Position numbers and translations under genes: made by a program
Shown here: in pieces, positions 36,901 to 45,124 of the stretch
How the letters are laid out: each line of letters opens with the position of its first letter
How positions within the stretch are numbered: the first letter of the stretch is position 1
Notes under the pieces: generated by a model
Seen by the model: the letters and a program-made list of their open reading frames with translations, nothing else
Databases searched by the model: none
Told to the model about the DNA's origin: nothing
Assembly: GCF_002291145.1 (NCBI RefSeq)
Contig: NZ_NTGE01000096.1
Span: forward strand, 1 to 64,000
Length of the DNA stretch: 64,000 bases
Reading direction: 5' to 3'
Source: Streptomyces sp. SA15
Lineage (GTDB): Bacteria > Actinomycetota > Actinomycetes > Streptomycetales > Streptomycetaceae

Positions 36901-37545
36901 ATGGGCCTCATCCACATCGAGCTGTTCGCAACCCTTGACCTCGTCGGGCAGTCGCCCGGCGGCCCCGACGAGGACCCGGTGGGGTTCCCGTTCGGCGGCT
37001 GGCAGGCGCCCCTGCTGGACGAGGTCACAGGGGCGCAGGTCGGTGCCGCGTACGAGGGCACGGACGCCCTCCTGCTCGGCCGCCGGACGTATGACATCTT
37101 CGCCGCCTACTGGCCGTACCAGGAGGGCGGCCAGGACAACGAGATCGCCACGCTCTTCAACAGCGTCCCGAAGTACGTGGCCTCCCGCGGCAGGCCCGAC
37201 CTCTCGTGGGCCGGGTCCACGCAGCTCGGCCCGGATCTGGCCGGCGCGGTGCGCGAGATCCGTGACCGGCACGAGCACGTGAAGGTCGTCGGGAGCCTGA
37301 ACCTGGTGCAGAGCCTCCTGCGCGAGAAGCTCTTCGACCGTCTCGACCTCTGGGTGCACCCGATCATGCTCGGCGTCGGTAAGAAGGTGTTCGACGGTGG
37401 CGCGGTGCCCACGAACGTCACACTCCTTGAACCGCCTGTAGCCGGTCCGAAGGGCACCGTGTACCTGCGCTACGGGCTCGCCGATGGCACGCCCGGGACG
37501 GGGGACATGAGCGCACCCGATCGCGGTGCCGGGCGCGACGGCTGA
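36901..37545 (+). CDS. Dihydrofolate reductase/RibD C-terminal-like protein
   Basis: This 214-residue protein has the RibD_C fold pattern. It begins with a strand (IHIELFATLDLVGQSPGGPDEDP), then LLLGRRTYDIFAAYWP, KYVASRGRPD, VKVVGSLNLVQSLL and LDLWVHPIMLGVGKKVF. Stand-alone members are widespread in Actinobacteria as putative NADPH reductases of unknown substrate; true folate reduction is unlikely. It stands alone in its direction. Confidence 0.87.
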   Translation: MGLIHIELFATLDLVGQSPGGPDEDPVGFPFGGWQAPLLDEVTGAQVGAAYEGTDALLLGRRTYDIFAAYWPYQEGGQDNEIATLFNSVPKYVASRGRPDLSWAGSTQLGPDLAGAVREIRDRHEHVKVVGSLNLVQSLLREKLFDRLDLWVHPIMLGVGKKVFDGGAVPTNVTLLEPPVAGPKGTVYLRYGLADGTPGTGDMSAPDRGAGRDG

Positions 37546-38388
37546 AGCCGCCCTGGCGCCAGGTGGGTCCCTGTCGTCGGCGGTGAATCCGCCAGGTCGG
37601 CATTCCGTCACGGCGTCAGCATGCCGACGCCGTGACGAAGTGCCTCGCCAGAGGGGTGCCGCCGTCACGCAATGGTCTGGCAGCCCCTCGCCCAGCACTA
37701 CCGTCGGAGACGGGGGCTGTGGTCTGCGGTTTCGCGGCTGCGGTGGTGGGCGGTGGCAGCGGGCCTGAGTGAAGGCAGCTACTCAGCGTGGTAATCACTT
37801 CCCTGCCCTTCCAGGGAAGGGTGTTGATGGGCAAAACACTCTTGAGAAGCGCCAGGCAGGGCACGGCAGGGCCAAAAACGGTGACGACCCACCAAACCGT
37901 CTGTTCTTGCGTCACCAGCCGACGCCATCACAGCAGGCCACATGGTGTTTCCGCAGAGCAGCGGTGTGTGGGATCTCCGCCGCGCGGCACGAGTGAATTC
38001 TGACGGCAAACGAGGTCACGGGGCGACCTCTGCAAGGGGCGCTGACCGCATAAATCCGCGATCCCAAGGGCTCAGCCCTGGTGTGGAGGCCCCGCAGGTC
38101 CCGGAAAGAGCAACGGTCAGAAGCCCGCGCCCTGGCGCTGCCGCCCGCCCGGTCGGCTTCGGAGCCGCCCGGATTCTCACGGCTTGAGCCCAGCCCGTGA
38201 GAAGAACACCGACGGCGGTGCGGGACGTACGCAGCGCGGCAACCCCCCGTCCACCTCTCGACCGGGAACGGCACGCCCGGGCCGTTCGATCCTTCAGGCA
38301 GCGCGTACGACCCGGGGGAGGCCATCATCCGCGACCTGGCCCCAGTCCCTGGCCCGGATGCGGCGGCTCGGCGGCGAGGGCGGTTGGG
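37546..38388. other. About 840 bp without a supported gene
   Basis: This stretch is visibly richer in A and T than its surroundings and has no frame with Streptomyces-like codon bias and a good start. A stem CTTCCCTG (37798-37805) with CAGGGAAG (37812-37819) may end DHFR-gene transcription. A short frame near 38262-38340 reads NGTPGPFDPSGSAYDPGEAI and could be a gene remnant, but I cannot assign it. The region sits inside the proposed island. Confidence 0.5.
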
Positions 38389-38667
38389 TCAGTCCTGGGG
38401 CCGCTGCGGTCCGGTGTCCCGGGCATTGCGCGGCTCGGACGGCTGGGGCCGGTCCGGGGCCGTGCCGGGCCCATGACCGGGGCTGGCGGTCTCACCTTGG
38501 ATCACACGGGGCGTGGTCGGCTCCTGTTCGTCCTTCATGGCTCTGGACTCCGCCTTCAGGATGCGAGCCGACTTGCCTGCCGAGCGGGCCAGGTCGGGCA
38601 GCTTCTTGGCGGCCAGCACGGCTATGACGACGATGAGGATGACGGCGAGCTCACTCAGTCCGAACAT
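38389..38667 (-). CDS. tatA: TatA/TatE-type twin-arginine translocase subunit
   Basis: This 92-residue protein starts MFGLSELAVILIVVIAVLAA, one membrane helix, followed by the amphipathic helix KKLPDLARSAGKSARILK and a polar Pro/Glu-rich tail. This is the TatA architecture. It is the third gene of a TerD-membrane protein-TatA operon (12-bp gap upstream). It is separate from any tatC, so it is an accessory copy. The BlaI-like site at 39950 should control it. Confidence 0.85.
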   Translation of the reverse strand: MFGLSELAVILIVVIAVLAAKKLPDLARSAGKSARILKAESRAMKDEQEPTTPRVIQGETASPGHGPGTAPDRPQPSEPRNARDTGPQRPQD

Positions 38668-38678
38668 GCGGGTCCTGT

Positions 38679-39299
38679 CTACTCGTGGACCGGGGGTTGT
38701 GTGATCGCGGAGCCGGGGAGTGGATCCCGGCGCACGCATCCTCGCAGGTAGGGCAGCATCCCGCGATCGAGCAGCGCCTGTTGCCAAGCCAGCCGGGCCT
38801 GCTCTACGCGGTCGGCGGACGGTCGTCCGCCGCGCTGGTGCAGAGCCGTGCGCACCAGGGCGGTGAGGGCGACGAGCGTGCTCACCACGGCGATGAGCGC
38901 CAGCACCCAGCCTGCGGTGACGAGTGAGGCCGGGAAGCTGCCCGAGGCGTCGGCGACTTGAAGGACGTAGCCGAGCAGGAGCAGGACCGCGGCCGACGCG
39001 GCGGCCAGCAGCGGGGTGAGGACCATGAGGGCGGGCAGCACGGTTCCCTCGCCCGTTGAGCGCTTCAGGTCGGGCGGCCTGGCGGAGTCCCGCGTGGTGA
39101 GGTACACGGCGTACGCGTCTGCGGCCGCCGCCGTGATCTCGTCCGCTGCTCCGAGCGCCTGGATGCGCAGCTGTGCGCCCGCCCGGCCGGTGGGGTCGGT
39201 GCGAAGGACGCTGCAGACGTCCCCGGTGTTCAGCGCAACATCAAGTACGGCTTCGAAGTCCGTGTGGTCCTCCGGGCGGAGGCGGGGCGGGCCGGCCAC
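38679..39299 (-). CDS. Two-helix membrane protein in the TerD operon
   Basis: From GTG 39299, with CAGGAG upstream, this is a 206-residue protein. Residues 1-95 are soluble and polar, two membrane helices follow (about 100-130 and 137-163), and the C-terminus is cationic and cytoplasmic. I recognise no family with confidence. It begins 16 bp after terD and ends 11 bp before tatA, so it belongs to the same transcript. A membrane partner for TerD or TatA is a reasonable but untested idea. Confidence 0.75.
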   Translation of the reverse strand: MAGPPRLRPEDHTDFEAVLDVALNTGDVCSVLRTDPTGRAGAQLRIQALGAADEITAAAADAYAVYLTTRDSARPPDLKRSTGEGTVLPALMVLTPLLAAASAAVLLLLGYVLQVADASGSFPASLVTAGWVLALIAVVSTLVALTALVRTALHQRGGRPSADRVEQARLAWQQALLDRGMLPYLRGCVRRDPLPGSAITQPPVHE

Positions 39300-39315
39300 G
39301 TGGTCTCCTGTTCGG

Positions 39316-39891
39316 TCAGACGTTGACGCCGAAGTCGGACGCGATCCCGGCCAGCCCGGACGCGTATCCCTGGCCCACGGCGCGGAACTTCCACTCGGCG
39401 CCGTGGCGGTAGAGCTCACCGAAGACCATGGCGGTCTCGGTGGAGGCGTCCTCGGACAGGTCGTAGCGGGCGATCTCGGCCCCGCCCGCCTGGTTCACGA
39501 TCCGGATGAACGCGTTGCGGACCTGCCCGAAGCTCTGGCCGCGGTTGTCGGCGTCGTGGATGGAGACCGGGAACACGATCTTTTCGGCCTCGGCCGGTAC
39601 GGCGGCCAGGTTCACCTTGATCGACTCGTCGTCGCCCTCCCCCTCACCGGTGAGGTTGTCACCGGTGTGCTCGACCGAACCGTCCGGGCTGGAGAGGTTG
39701 TTGTAGAAGACGAAGTGCCGGTCGGAGAGGACCTTGCCCGCAGCGTCCAGCAGCAGAGCTGAGGCGTCGAGGTCGTAGTCGGTGCCGGTCGTGATCCGCA
39801 CGTCCCAGCCCAGTCCGACCAGGACCGCGGTCAGGCCCGGCGCCTCCTTGCTGAGCGAGACGTTGCCGCCCTTGGACAGGGAAACTCCCAC
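39316..39891 (-). CDS. terD: TerD-family stress protein
   Basis: This 191-residue TerD-domain protein starts MGVSLSKGGNVSLSKEAPGL and has VGLGWDVR, DLDASALLL and the calcium-binding DDESIKVNL block. TerD proteins bind calcium and act in tellurite, phage, oxidative or envelope stress responses; several also affect Streptomyces development. It is the first gene of the minus-strand operon, divergent from blaI, with a perfect BlaI-like dyad 59 bp upstream. Confidence 0.93.
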   Translation of the reverse strand: MGVSLSKGGNVSLSKEAPGLTAVLVGLGWDVRITTGTDYDLDASALLLDAAGKVLSDRHFVFYNNLSSPDGSVEHTGDNLTGEGEGDDESIKVNLAAVPAEAEKIVFPVSIHDADNRGQSFGQVRNAFIRIVNQAGGAEIARYDLSEDASTETAMVFGELYRHGAEWKFRAVGQGYASGLAGIASDFGVNV

Positions 39892-39949
39892 TGCGTACTC
39901 CTCCTTGGCAGGTGCGGTCCGGGCCCGTGGTGCGGACCCGGGATTTAGA

Positions 39950-39965
39950 ATCTACAGCACTGTAG
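39950..39965. promoter_or_regulatory. BlaI-type operator 1 (terD promoter)
   Basis: TCTACAGCACTGTAGA has perfect 7-bp arms (TCTACAG/CTGTAGA) around CA. It is 59 bp from the terD start. It matches the TACA-N-TGTA architecture of BlaI/MecI operators and the other four sites listed here. Confidence 0.75.
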
Positions 39966-40126
39966 AAAAAAATGAGGCAGAGGGTCGACTCGAAGTGCCT
40001 TGTCCGTCACGGGGGTTGTCGAACGGGATGCGATAGGTGGTGAGCGGCACGCGTGCTTCCGCGGGGGCCGAGCTTCCGATCGCGGCGTCGAAGGAAGCCC
40101 TGCCGGCGCCAGTCGGCAGCATATCT

Positions 40127-40142
40127 TCTACAATTTTGTAGA
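40127..40142. promoter_or_regulatory. BlaI-type operator 2 (blaI promoter)
   Basis: TCTACAATTTTGTAGA has perfect 7-bp arms around TT, 102 bp upstream of the blaI start. Its position implies autoregulation of blaI and the peptidase gene. Confidence 0.75.
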
Positions 40143-40244
40143 TGCCTTGGCGGGGGCCGGTGCGGCTCGGACGGCGATGGATCGCGACCGGCATCTATAC
40201 GATGTCCGGTCGGGAAACGGACGGCGGCGGAAGGGAGACAGGGC

Positions 40245-40634
40245 GTGGCGGATCAGCAGCAGCGTCCCCGGCGGCGGGGGCAGGGCGAACTGGAGGCGCT
40301 GGTCCTGTCTGCGCTGCGGGAGGCGGACGGTCCGGCGACGGCCGGCTGGGTGCAGGAGCGGCTCGGCGGGGACCTTGCTTACACGACGGTGATCACGATC
40401 CTGACCCGGCTGCTGGCCAAGGGTGCGGTCGCCCGGGAGCGGGCGGGGCGCTCGTTTGCCTGGACGCCCGCCTCGGACCAGGCGGGCCTGGCCGCCCGGA
40501 AGATGCGCAAGGTGCTGGACGCCGAGAGCGACCGGCAGGCGGTGTTGGCCAGCTTCGTCACCGGACTCGATCCCAACGACGAACAGCTTCTGCGCCACCT
40601 GTTGGATCAGTCCCGGGGCGACGGGGAAGGCTGA
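40245..40634 (+). CDS. blaI: BlaI/MecI/CopY-family repressor
   Basis: The 129-residue protein starts at GTG 40245 (AAGGGAGA upstream). It has the winged helix of BlaI (GELEALVLSALREADGPATAGWVQERL, then TTVITILTRLLAKGAVARERAGRSFAW) and a C-terminal dimerisation helix region. In known systems BlaI dimers bind TACA/TGTA dyads and are inactivated after a membrane M56 peptidase senses cell-wall damage or beta-lactam. The M56 gene follows after 6 bp. The operators at 39950, 40127, 42394, 43500 and 43623 define its likely regulon. Confidence 0.92.
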   Translation: MADQQQRPRRRGQGELEALVLSALREADGPATAGWVQERLGGDLAYTTVITILTRLLAKGAVARERAGRSFAWTPASDQAGLAARKMRKVLDAESDRQAVLASFVTGLDPNDEQLLRHLLDQSRGDGEG

Positions 40635-40640
40635 CACCTC

Positions 40641-41573
40641 ATGGGGGTCTTCGTCTTTCTTCCGCTGGTCCTGCCGCTCACCGCATGGCCGATCGCACGG
40701 CTGGCCGAGCAGCACCTGCATCCGCGGACCGCGACGAGGCTGCTGACCGGGGTGGCCGCGGTGATGGCGACCTGCAGCACGGTCTGCCTGGGGCTCGTGA
40801 TGGTGGTCGGCACCGCCCAACTGCCCGGCAACCCGCTGCCGGACGGATGGTCGGACCCCGAGGTGCGGGCGGCGGTCCCCTACGACGAGGTCGTCGGCAA
40901 GGCGGCGATCCCCGCGCTGTGTGCGGTGGTGGTGGCCTGCGGCCGGATGCTGTGGCGGCACGGCCGGGTACGCCGCGGTGCCCACCGCGCGCTGTCCGGG
41001 CTGCCGGACACGGAGGTCGCCGTACTCCCTGACGAACTCCCCTACGCCTATGCCCTGCCGGGCGGACGCCGGGATCGCGTGGTCGTGACCACGGCCCTGC
41101 TGGACTGCCTCGAACCCGCCGAGCGCCGGGCACTGTTCGCCCACGAGCGCGCGCACCTGGCCGCCCGCCACGACCGCTTCCTGCTCGCCGTCCAACTGGC
41201 CGCGCGAGCCAATCCGTTCCTGCGACCGCTGCGGACGGCGGTGTCGTACACGGCCGAGCGGTGGGCGGACGAGGACGCGGCACAGGTCATCGGCAGCCGC
41301 CGGACGGTGGCATGCGCGATCGGCAAAGCGGCCCTCGTGTCGCGCGGGACCCCGGTGGCCACGCTCGCCGGTTTCGCGGCGCCCGGTCCGGTGCCGCGCC
41401 GCGTGGCGGCCCTGCTGGGGCCGGCTCCCGTGGTGCGCAGCTGGCCGCCGGTGTTCACGTCGGTGGGCCTGGCGGTGTGGGGCGCGGCCGCGGGGACGGC
41501 CGTATCGGCGATGTCGTCGGCGAACTCGGCGGTGACGATGGTCCTCATCCTGCACGCGGCGACGCCTCTGTGA
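40641..41573 (+). CDS. M56-family (BlaR1-like) membrane metallopeptidase
   Basis: This 310-residue protein has about four membrane segments (near residues 1-18, 33-57, 88-104 and 280-305). The zinc site is HERAH (168-172) in FAHERAHLAARHD, with a downstream Glu in ERWADEDA. It lacks the penicillin-binding sensor domain of BlaR1, as do most actinobacterial partners. Paired with BlaI, it probably triggers BlaI cleavage or release in response to an envelope signal that is not known. Confidence 0.88.
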   Translation: MGVFVFLPLVLPLTAWPIARLAEQHLHPRTATRLLTGVAAVMATCSTVCLGLVMVVGTAQLPGNPLPDGWSDPEVRAAVPYDEVVGKAAIPALCAVVVACGRMLWRHGRVRRGAHRALSGLPDTEVAVLPDELPYAYALPGGRRDRVVVTTALLDCLEPAERRALFAHERAHLAARHDRFLLAVQLAARANPFLRPLRTAVSYTAERWADEDAAQVIGSRRTVACAIGKAALVSRGTPVATLAGFAAPGPVPRRVAALLGPAPVVRSWPPVFTSVGLAVWGAAAGTAVSAMSSANSAVTMVLILHAATPL

Positions 41574-41861
41574 GCCCGGCCGGGCGCGGTTGGGCGTGAT
41601 CGACCAGCATGCCGAGCCCGGTGATGAGTCTCACAAGGCGAAGCTGCGCGAGGCGCGGCCTCACCGTCGTGGGAGCGGGCATCGCCCGTCACTGCACCAG
41701 TACCACGAGGGTCACCTGTCCGGCGGGCTGGGAGAAGCACGCCGGCCGGGGTGCTCGGAGTCGGGGCGATGCAGGAGGCTGGTGTCGTGGCCGACCCGGT
41801 GACTCGGGTCGTCCAGGACGAATCTGCGCCCCGACGGCATCCCGACATCCGCTGACCAGCC

Positions 41862-41896
41862 GTGCCGGGCAGACGCCTCTCGCGTCCGCCCGGCAC
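41862..41896. terminator. Bidirectional terminator between the M56 and TerB genes
   Basis: GTGCCGGGC (41862-41870) pairs with GCCCGGCAC (41888-41896), with inner GACGC/GCGTC pairing. It lies in the 339-bp gap between convergent genes (41574-41912). The rest of that gap shows no credible gene. Confidence 0.72.
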
Positions 41897-41912
41897 GCCG
41901 GGTGTTGATCGG

Positions 41913-42368
41913 TCAGAGGTCGAACTCGTGCGGCGGCAGGTCGAGCGCGTAGCACGCCTCGCGGACCACCGCCTGCTCGTCCTTGTCGAAGTCCCCGTCG
42001 GCGCCGCCGATGACGATGCCGATCTGGATGACGGCACGGGCCTCGGCGGGCTTCTTCTTCGCCTTGGCGATCTCCTGCATCACGCTCACCTTGCCGAAGT
42101 CGAAGTCGGCGGTGAGCTTGTCGAGGTTGTCCTCGAAGCGGCGGCGCAGATCGTCGGCGGGGAAGTTCTGAAGCACCTCGTTGGTGGCGATGAGCTGGGC
42201 CACCCGCTGCCGTTCGGACGGGTCGACCGTGCCGTCGGCGGCGGCGACCAGGGCGCACATCGCCATGCTGGCGTCGCGGAAGGCGCCGCTCTTCAGGTCG
42301 TTCTTCTTTCCCACCAGCTGGGTCTGCATCGTCGATGCGGACTCCTTGATGCGGTCCCACAGGGCCAT
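41913..42368 (-). CDS. terB: TerB-family tellurite-resistance/stress protein
   Basis: This 151-residue all-helical protein has the TerB features. An N-terminal helix (MALWDRIKESASTMQTQL) precedes AMCALVAAADGTVDPSERQRV and a second acidic pair in GIVIGGADGDFDKDEQAVV, both metal-site-like Asp clusters. TerB associates with the inner face of the membrane and with TerD-type proteins in ter systems. A BlaI-like dyad ends 26 bp upstream of the start, placing it over the probable promoter. Confidence 0.9.
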   Translation of the reverse strand: MALWDRIKESASTMQTQLVGKKNDLKSGAFRDASMAMCALVAAADGTVDPSERQRVAQLIATNEVLQNFPADDLRRRFEDNLDKLTADFDFGKVSVMQEIAKAKKKPAEARAVIQIGIVIGGADGDFDKDEQAVVREACYALDLPPHEFDL

Positions 42369-42393
42369 GAGAGCTCCATACGGTCGAAGATTT

Positions 42394-42409
42394 TCTACAA
42401 CACTGTAGA
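42394..42409. promoter_or_regulatory. BlaI-type operator 3 (terB promoter)
   Basis: TCTACAACACTGTAGA, extended to TTCTACA-N4-TGTAGAA (42393-42410), lies 26 bp before the terB start. It has the same 4-nt centre as sites 1 and 2. Confidence 0.75.
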
Positions 42410-42482
42410 AGTTACCAGGAGGGGAGTGGCAGCGAGTCCTTTCTCCTGCCTGTCTACGGTTCGCCCCCGTCCTCGCTCCGGC

Positions 42483-43445
42483 TCAGCCTTCGTCTTCCTC
42501 GTCGCCCTCGAAGAAGTCCCCGACCTCGTCGACGACTTCGGCCGCGACCATGCCGCCGACGACGCCGACCGCGAGCCCGGCCGCGCCCGCGGCGACGGCG
42601 GTGCCCATGCCGGGGCCGGAGCGATGGCCGTCGTGGTGGTGGTCGTCGTGTCCGTGTCCGGCGTGAGCGCCGCAGGACGCCCGGTGCTCGACCAACTGTC
42701 GGATCCAGCCGTCGACTTCCGTGTTCCAGTCGCGGGCCTCGTGATGGCCGACGGTGAAGCGGGTGAGTGCGTCGTGCCCGGAGGAGAAGAGGCCGCCTCG
42801 CCTGTCGGCCTCCAGGACTACCTCCAGGCCGCCCGGATTGGCCAGGAAGGTCAGCTCGATCTCGTTGACCTGGTGGGCGTACGGCGGGGCCGGGGTGAGT
42901 TCGAGCTCCTGGTAGAAGGGCAGCTGCTGGCCGGTGCCGCCGATGCGGCCGTACTCCAGGTCGGCGGACCGGAAGCCGAACCCGAGCTGCCCGAGCGCCT
43001 CCAGGATGGCCTCCTGGGCGGGCAGCGGGGCGATGTTGAGCTGGTCGAGGTCGCCCTTGTCCTTCGCGCCGGCCACGGACAGCTCGGTGCGCACGCCGAG
43101 CGCGATGCCGAGCGCCTGTCCGTACAGTTCGGTGATCGGCGTCTCCCACGGCAGCGTTACGCTGAACGGCACGCTGCGCTCCTCGCCCTCGGCGAGCCGG
43201 AAGCCGCCTCCGACGGTGAACCGCTCGAAGGTGACGGCGCCTTCGCTCTCGCCCTTCGCGTGCTCGGCCTCGACCCGTGCCACCAGCTCCAGGGTGATGC
43301 TCTCGATGTCGAAGCCGGCGGTGCCGCCCTTGAGATGGACCTGGCCGGTGAGCGTGCCGCCGGGCCGGACGGGAGCCGGGTCGAGGACCGTGTCGACCGT
43401 GGGGCCGCCCACACCGAGCGAGCCGAGCAGTCGTTTGAACACCAT
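42483..43445 (-). CDS. Spo0M-family sporulation-control protein with His-rich, membrane-like C-terminus
   Basis: The ATG at 43445 gives 320 residues. Residues 1-250 follow the arrestin-like Spo0M fold (MVFKRLLGSLGVGGPTVDTVL, PGGTLTGQVHLKGG). After that come Cys258 and a His-rich run at 261-274 (HAGHGHDDHHHDGH), a Gly/Ala/Val hydrophobic stretch at 281-303 and an acidic tail. The tail is more elaborate than in Bacillus Spo0M and suggests metal binding and membrane contact. The BlaI-like site 4 lies 55 bp upstream. Confidence 0.87.
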   Translation of the reverse strand: MVFKRLLGSLGVGGPTVDTVLDPAPVRPGGTLTGQVHLKGGTAGFDIESITLELVARVEAEHAKGESEGAVTFERFTVGGGFRLAEGEERSVPFSVTLPWETPITELYGQALGIALGVRTELSVAGAKDKGDLDQLNIAPLPAQEAILEALGQLGFGFRSADLEYGRIGGTGQQLPFYQELELTPAPPYAHQVNEIELTFLANPGGLEVVLEADRRGGLFSSGHDALTRFTVGHHEARDWNTEVDGWIRQLVEHRASCGAHAGHGHDDHHHDGHRSGPGMGTAVAAGAAGLAVGVVGGMVAAEVVDEVGDFFEGDEEDEG

Positions 43446-43499
43446 CGTGGCGTCCACTCCTTCACGCGTGTCTATGTGTTCCGGGCCGAAGTAGGCCCT

Positions 43500-43515
43500 T
43501 CTACAGGCGAGTAGA
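43500..43515. promoter_or_regulatory. BlaI-type operator 4 (spo0M promoter)
   Basis: TCTACAGGCGAGTAGA keeps the arms TCTAC/GTAGA and the 16-bp length of sites 1-3, with one inner mismatch. It lies 55 bp upstream of the Spo0M start. Confidence 0.6.
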
Positions 43516-43622
43516 AGCATAGGGCGGTCGGCGCGGGGGGAAGGGCCTCGCACGCGCCCGCGTTGCGGCAACGGCTGAAAACCGGCTCCCGGAAGTCGGC
43601 GAAGGTGACACTTTGTGACTCC

Positions 43623-43639
43623 TTTACAGTGGGTGTAGA
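43623..43639. promoter_or_regulatory. BlaI-type operator 5 (CNNM operon promoter)
   Basis: TTTACAGTGGGTGTAGA has the TACA and TGTA half-sites with a 5-nt instead of a 4-nt centre. It is 148 bp upstream of the first CNNM/CBS gene, so it is weaker evidence than sites 1-3. Confidence 0.45.
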
Positions 43640-43786
43640 AGCAGGTGATTCTGTTGCCGTCCCCTGTTTTCCGTCTGTTGTGTGCGTGATCAGAAGGAGC
43701 GACGTTCCCCCGATGGGTGAGCCTCCCAGTACCAGCCGTGCCGTACCCCGTCCGACTCATGAGAGTGATGGAGCGGGGGTGGCACA

Positions 43787-45124
43787 GTGACCGAGGTCCT
43801 GCTGCTCCTGCTGGCCCTCCTCCTCACCTTGGCCTGCGCGGTGTTCGTCGCGGCTGAGTTCTCACTGACCACCGTGGAGCGCGGCGAGCTGGAGCGTGCC
43901 GCCGAGGCTGGCGAGCGCGGCGCGGACGGCGCGCTGAAGGCCGTACGGCGCCTGACCCTCCAGCTCTCCGGCGCTCAGCTCGGCATCACCGTCACCTCCC
44001 TGCTGATCGGCATGCTGGCCGAGCCGTCCCTCGCCGCGCTGCTGCGCGGCCCGCTGGAGGCGATCGGCCTGGGCGGTGCCGCGTCGTTAGTGGCGACCGT
44101 GCTGGGCGTGGCGGTCTCGACCGTCGTGCTGATGGTGGTCGGTGAGCTGGTGCCCAAGAACTGGGCGATCTCCCGGCCGTTGGCGGTGGCCAAGGTGGTC
44201 GCCGGGCCGCAGCGCGGGTTCACGGCCGCGTTCGGCCCGTTCATCGGGCATCTGAACAGCACCGCGAACAGGTTCGTGCGCCGCTTCGGCCTGGAGCCGG
44301 CCGAGGAGCTGGCCTCCGCGCGCACGGCCGAGGAACTGGGCGCGCTGGCCCGGCACTCGGCCGCCGAAGGGGCCTTGGAAGCCGACTCCGCCGAGCTGTT
44401 CGTACGGACCCTGCACCTGAGCGAGCTGACCGCCGAGAACGTCATGACCCCGCGGGTCGACGTGAAGGCGCTCGAAATACACGCGACGGCCGCCGACGCG
44501 GCCAACCTCTCCCACGCCACCGGCCTGTCCCGTTTCCCGGTCTACCGCGACAGCCTCGACGAGGTCGTCGGCACCGTGCACATCCGGGACGTGCTCGCCC
44601 TGGAGCCGAAGAAGCGGGCGGTCACGCCCATCACGGAGCTGACCACCGACCCCCTGCTGGTGCCGGACAGCCTGACCGCCGACCGGCTGCTGGAGCGGCT
44701 GCGCGCCAGTCGCACCATGGCGGTGGTCATCGACGAGTACGGCGGTACGGCGGGTGTCGCCACGGTGGAGGACATCGTCGAGGAGGTCGTCGGCGAGGTC
44801 CGCGACGAGCACGACCCCGTCGAGACGCCCGACCTGGTGCCTGCTCCGGCGGGCGAGGACGGCCGCGCGGTGTGGGAGGCGGACGGCAGTGTCCGCATCG
44901 ACCAGCTCGCGGACATAGGACTGACCGCGCCGGAGGGGCCGTACGAGACCGTGGCAGGACTGGTCGCGACCCGCCTGGCCCGCATCCCCGTCAAGGGCGA
45001 CACCCTCGACCTCGACGGCTGGCGGCTGGAGGTAGTGGTGGTCGAGCACCACCGTGCCGACCGGATACGTATCACCGAACCGGCCGTGGTACTTCCGGCC
45101 CAGCTCGCGGGGGAGGCCCGATGA
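43787..45124 (+). CDS. CNNM/CBS/CorC-domain membrane protein (hemolysin family), long form 1
   Basis: This 445-residue protein starts at GTG 43787. An N-terminal CNNM domain has about four helices (FVAAEFSLTTVERGELERA; GAQLGITVTSLLIGMLAEPSL; VVGELVPKNWAI). Paired CBS domains follow (ENVMTPRVDVKAL, DEYGGTAGVATVEDIVEEVVGEVRDEHD), then a C-terminal CorC_HlyC domain. Family members transport or sense Mg2+/Co2+. The stop overlaps the next start (ATGA). It is the first of four related genes and lies downstream of BlaI-like site 5. Confidence 0.9.
   Translation: MTEVLLLLLALLLTLACAVFVAAEFSLTTVERGELERAAEAGERGADGALKAVRRLTLQLSGAQLGITVTSLLIGMLAEPSLAALLRGPLEAIGLGGAASLVATVLGVAVSTVVLMVVGELVPKNWAISRPLAVAKVVAGPQRGFTAAFGPFIGHLNSTANRFVRRFGLEPAEELASARTAEELGALARHSAAEGALEADSAELFVRTLHLSELTAENVMTPRVDVKALEIHATAADAANLSHATGLSRFPVYRDSLDEVVGTVHIRDVLALEPKKRAVTPITELTTDPLLVPDSLTADRLLERLRASRTMAVVIDEYGGTAGVATVEDIVEEVVGEVRDEHDPVETPDLVPAPAGEDGRAVWEADGSVRIDQLADIGLTAPEGPYETVAGLVATRLARIPVKGDTLDLDGWRLEVVVVEHHRADRIRITEPAVVLPAQLAGEAR

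Noticed and set aside
38276..38295. TTCGATCC resembling a tRNA T-loop
   Set aside because: No matching acceptor, D or anticodon stems could be folded around it.
38262..38340. Short plus-strand frame reading NGTPGPFDPSGSAYDPGEAI
   Set aside because: It looks protein-like, but no start, ribosome site or family could be identified; at most a gene remnant.
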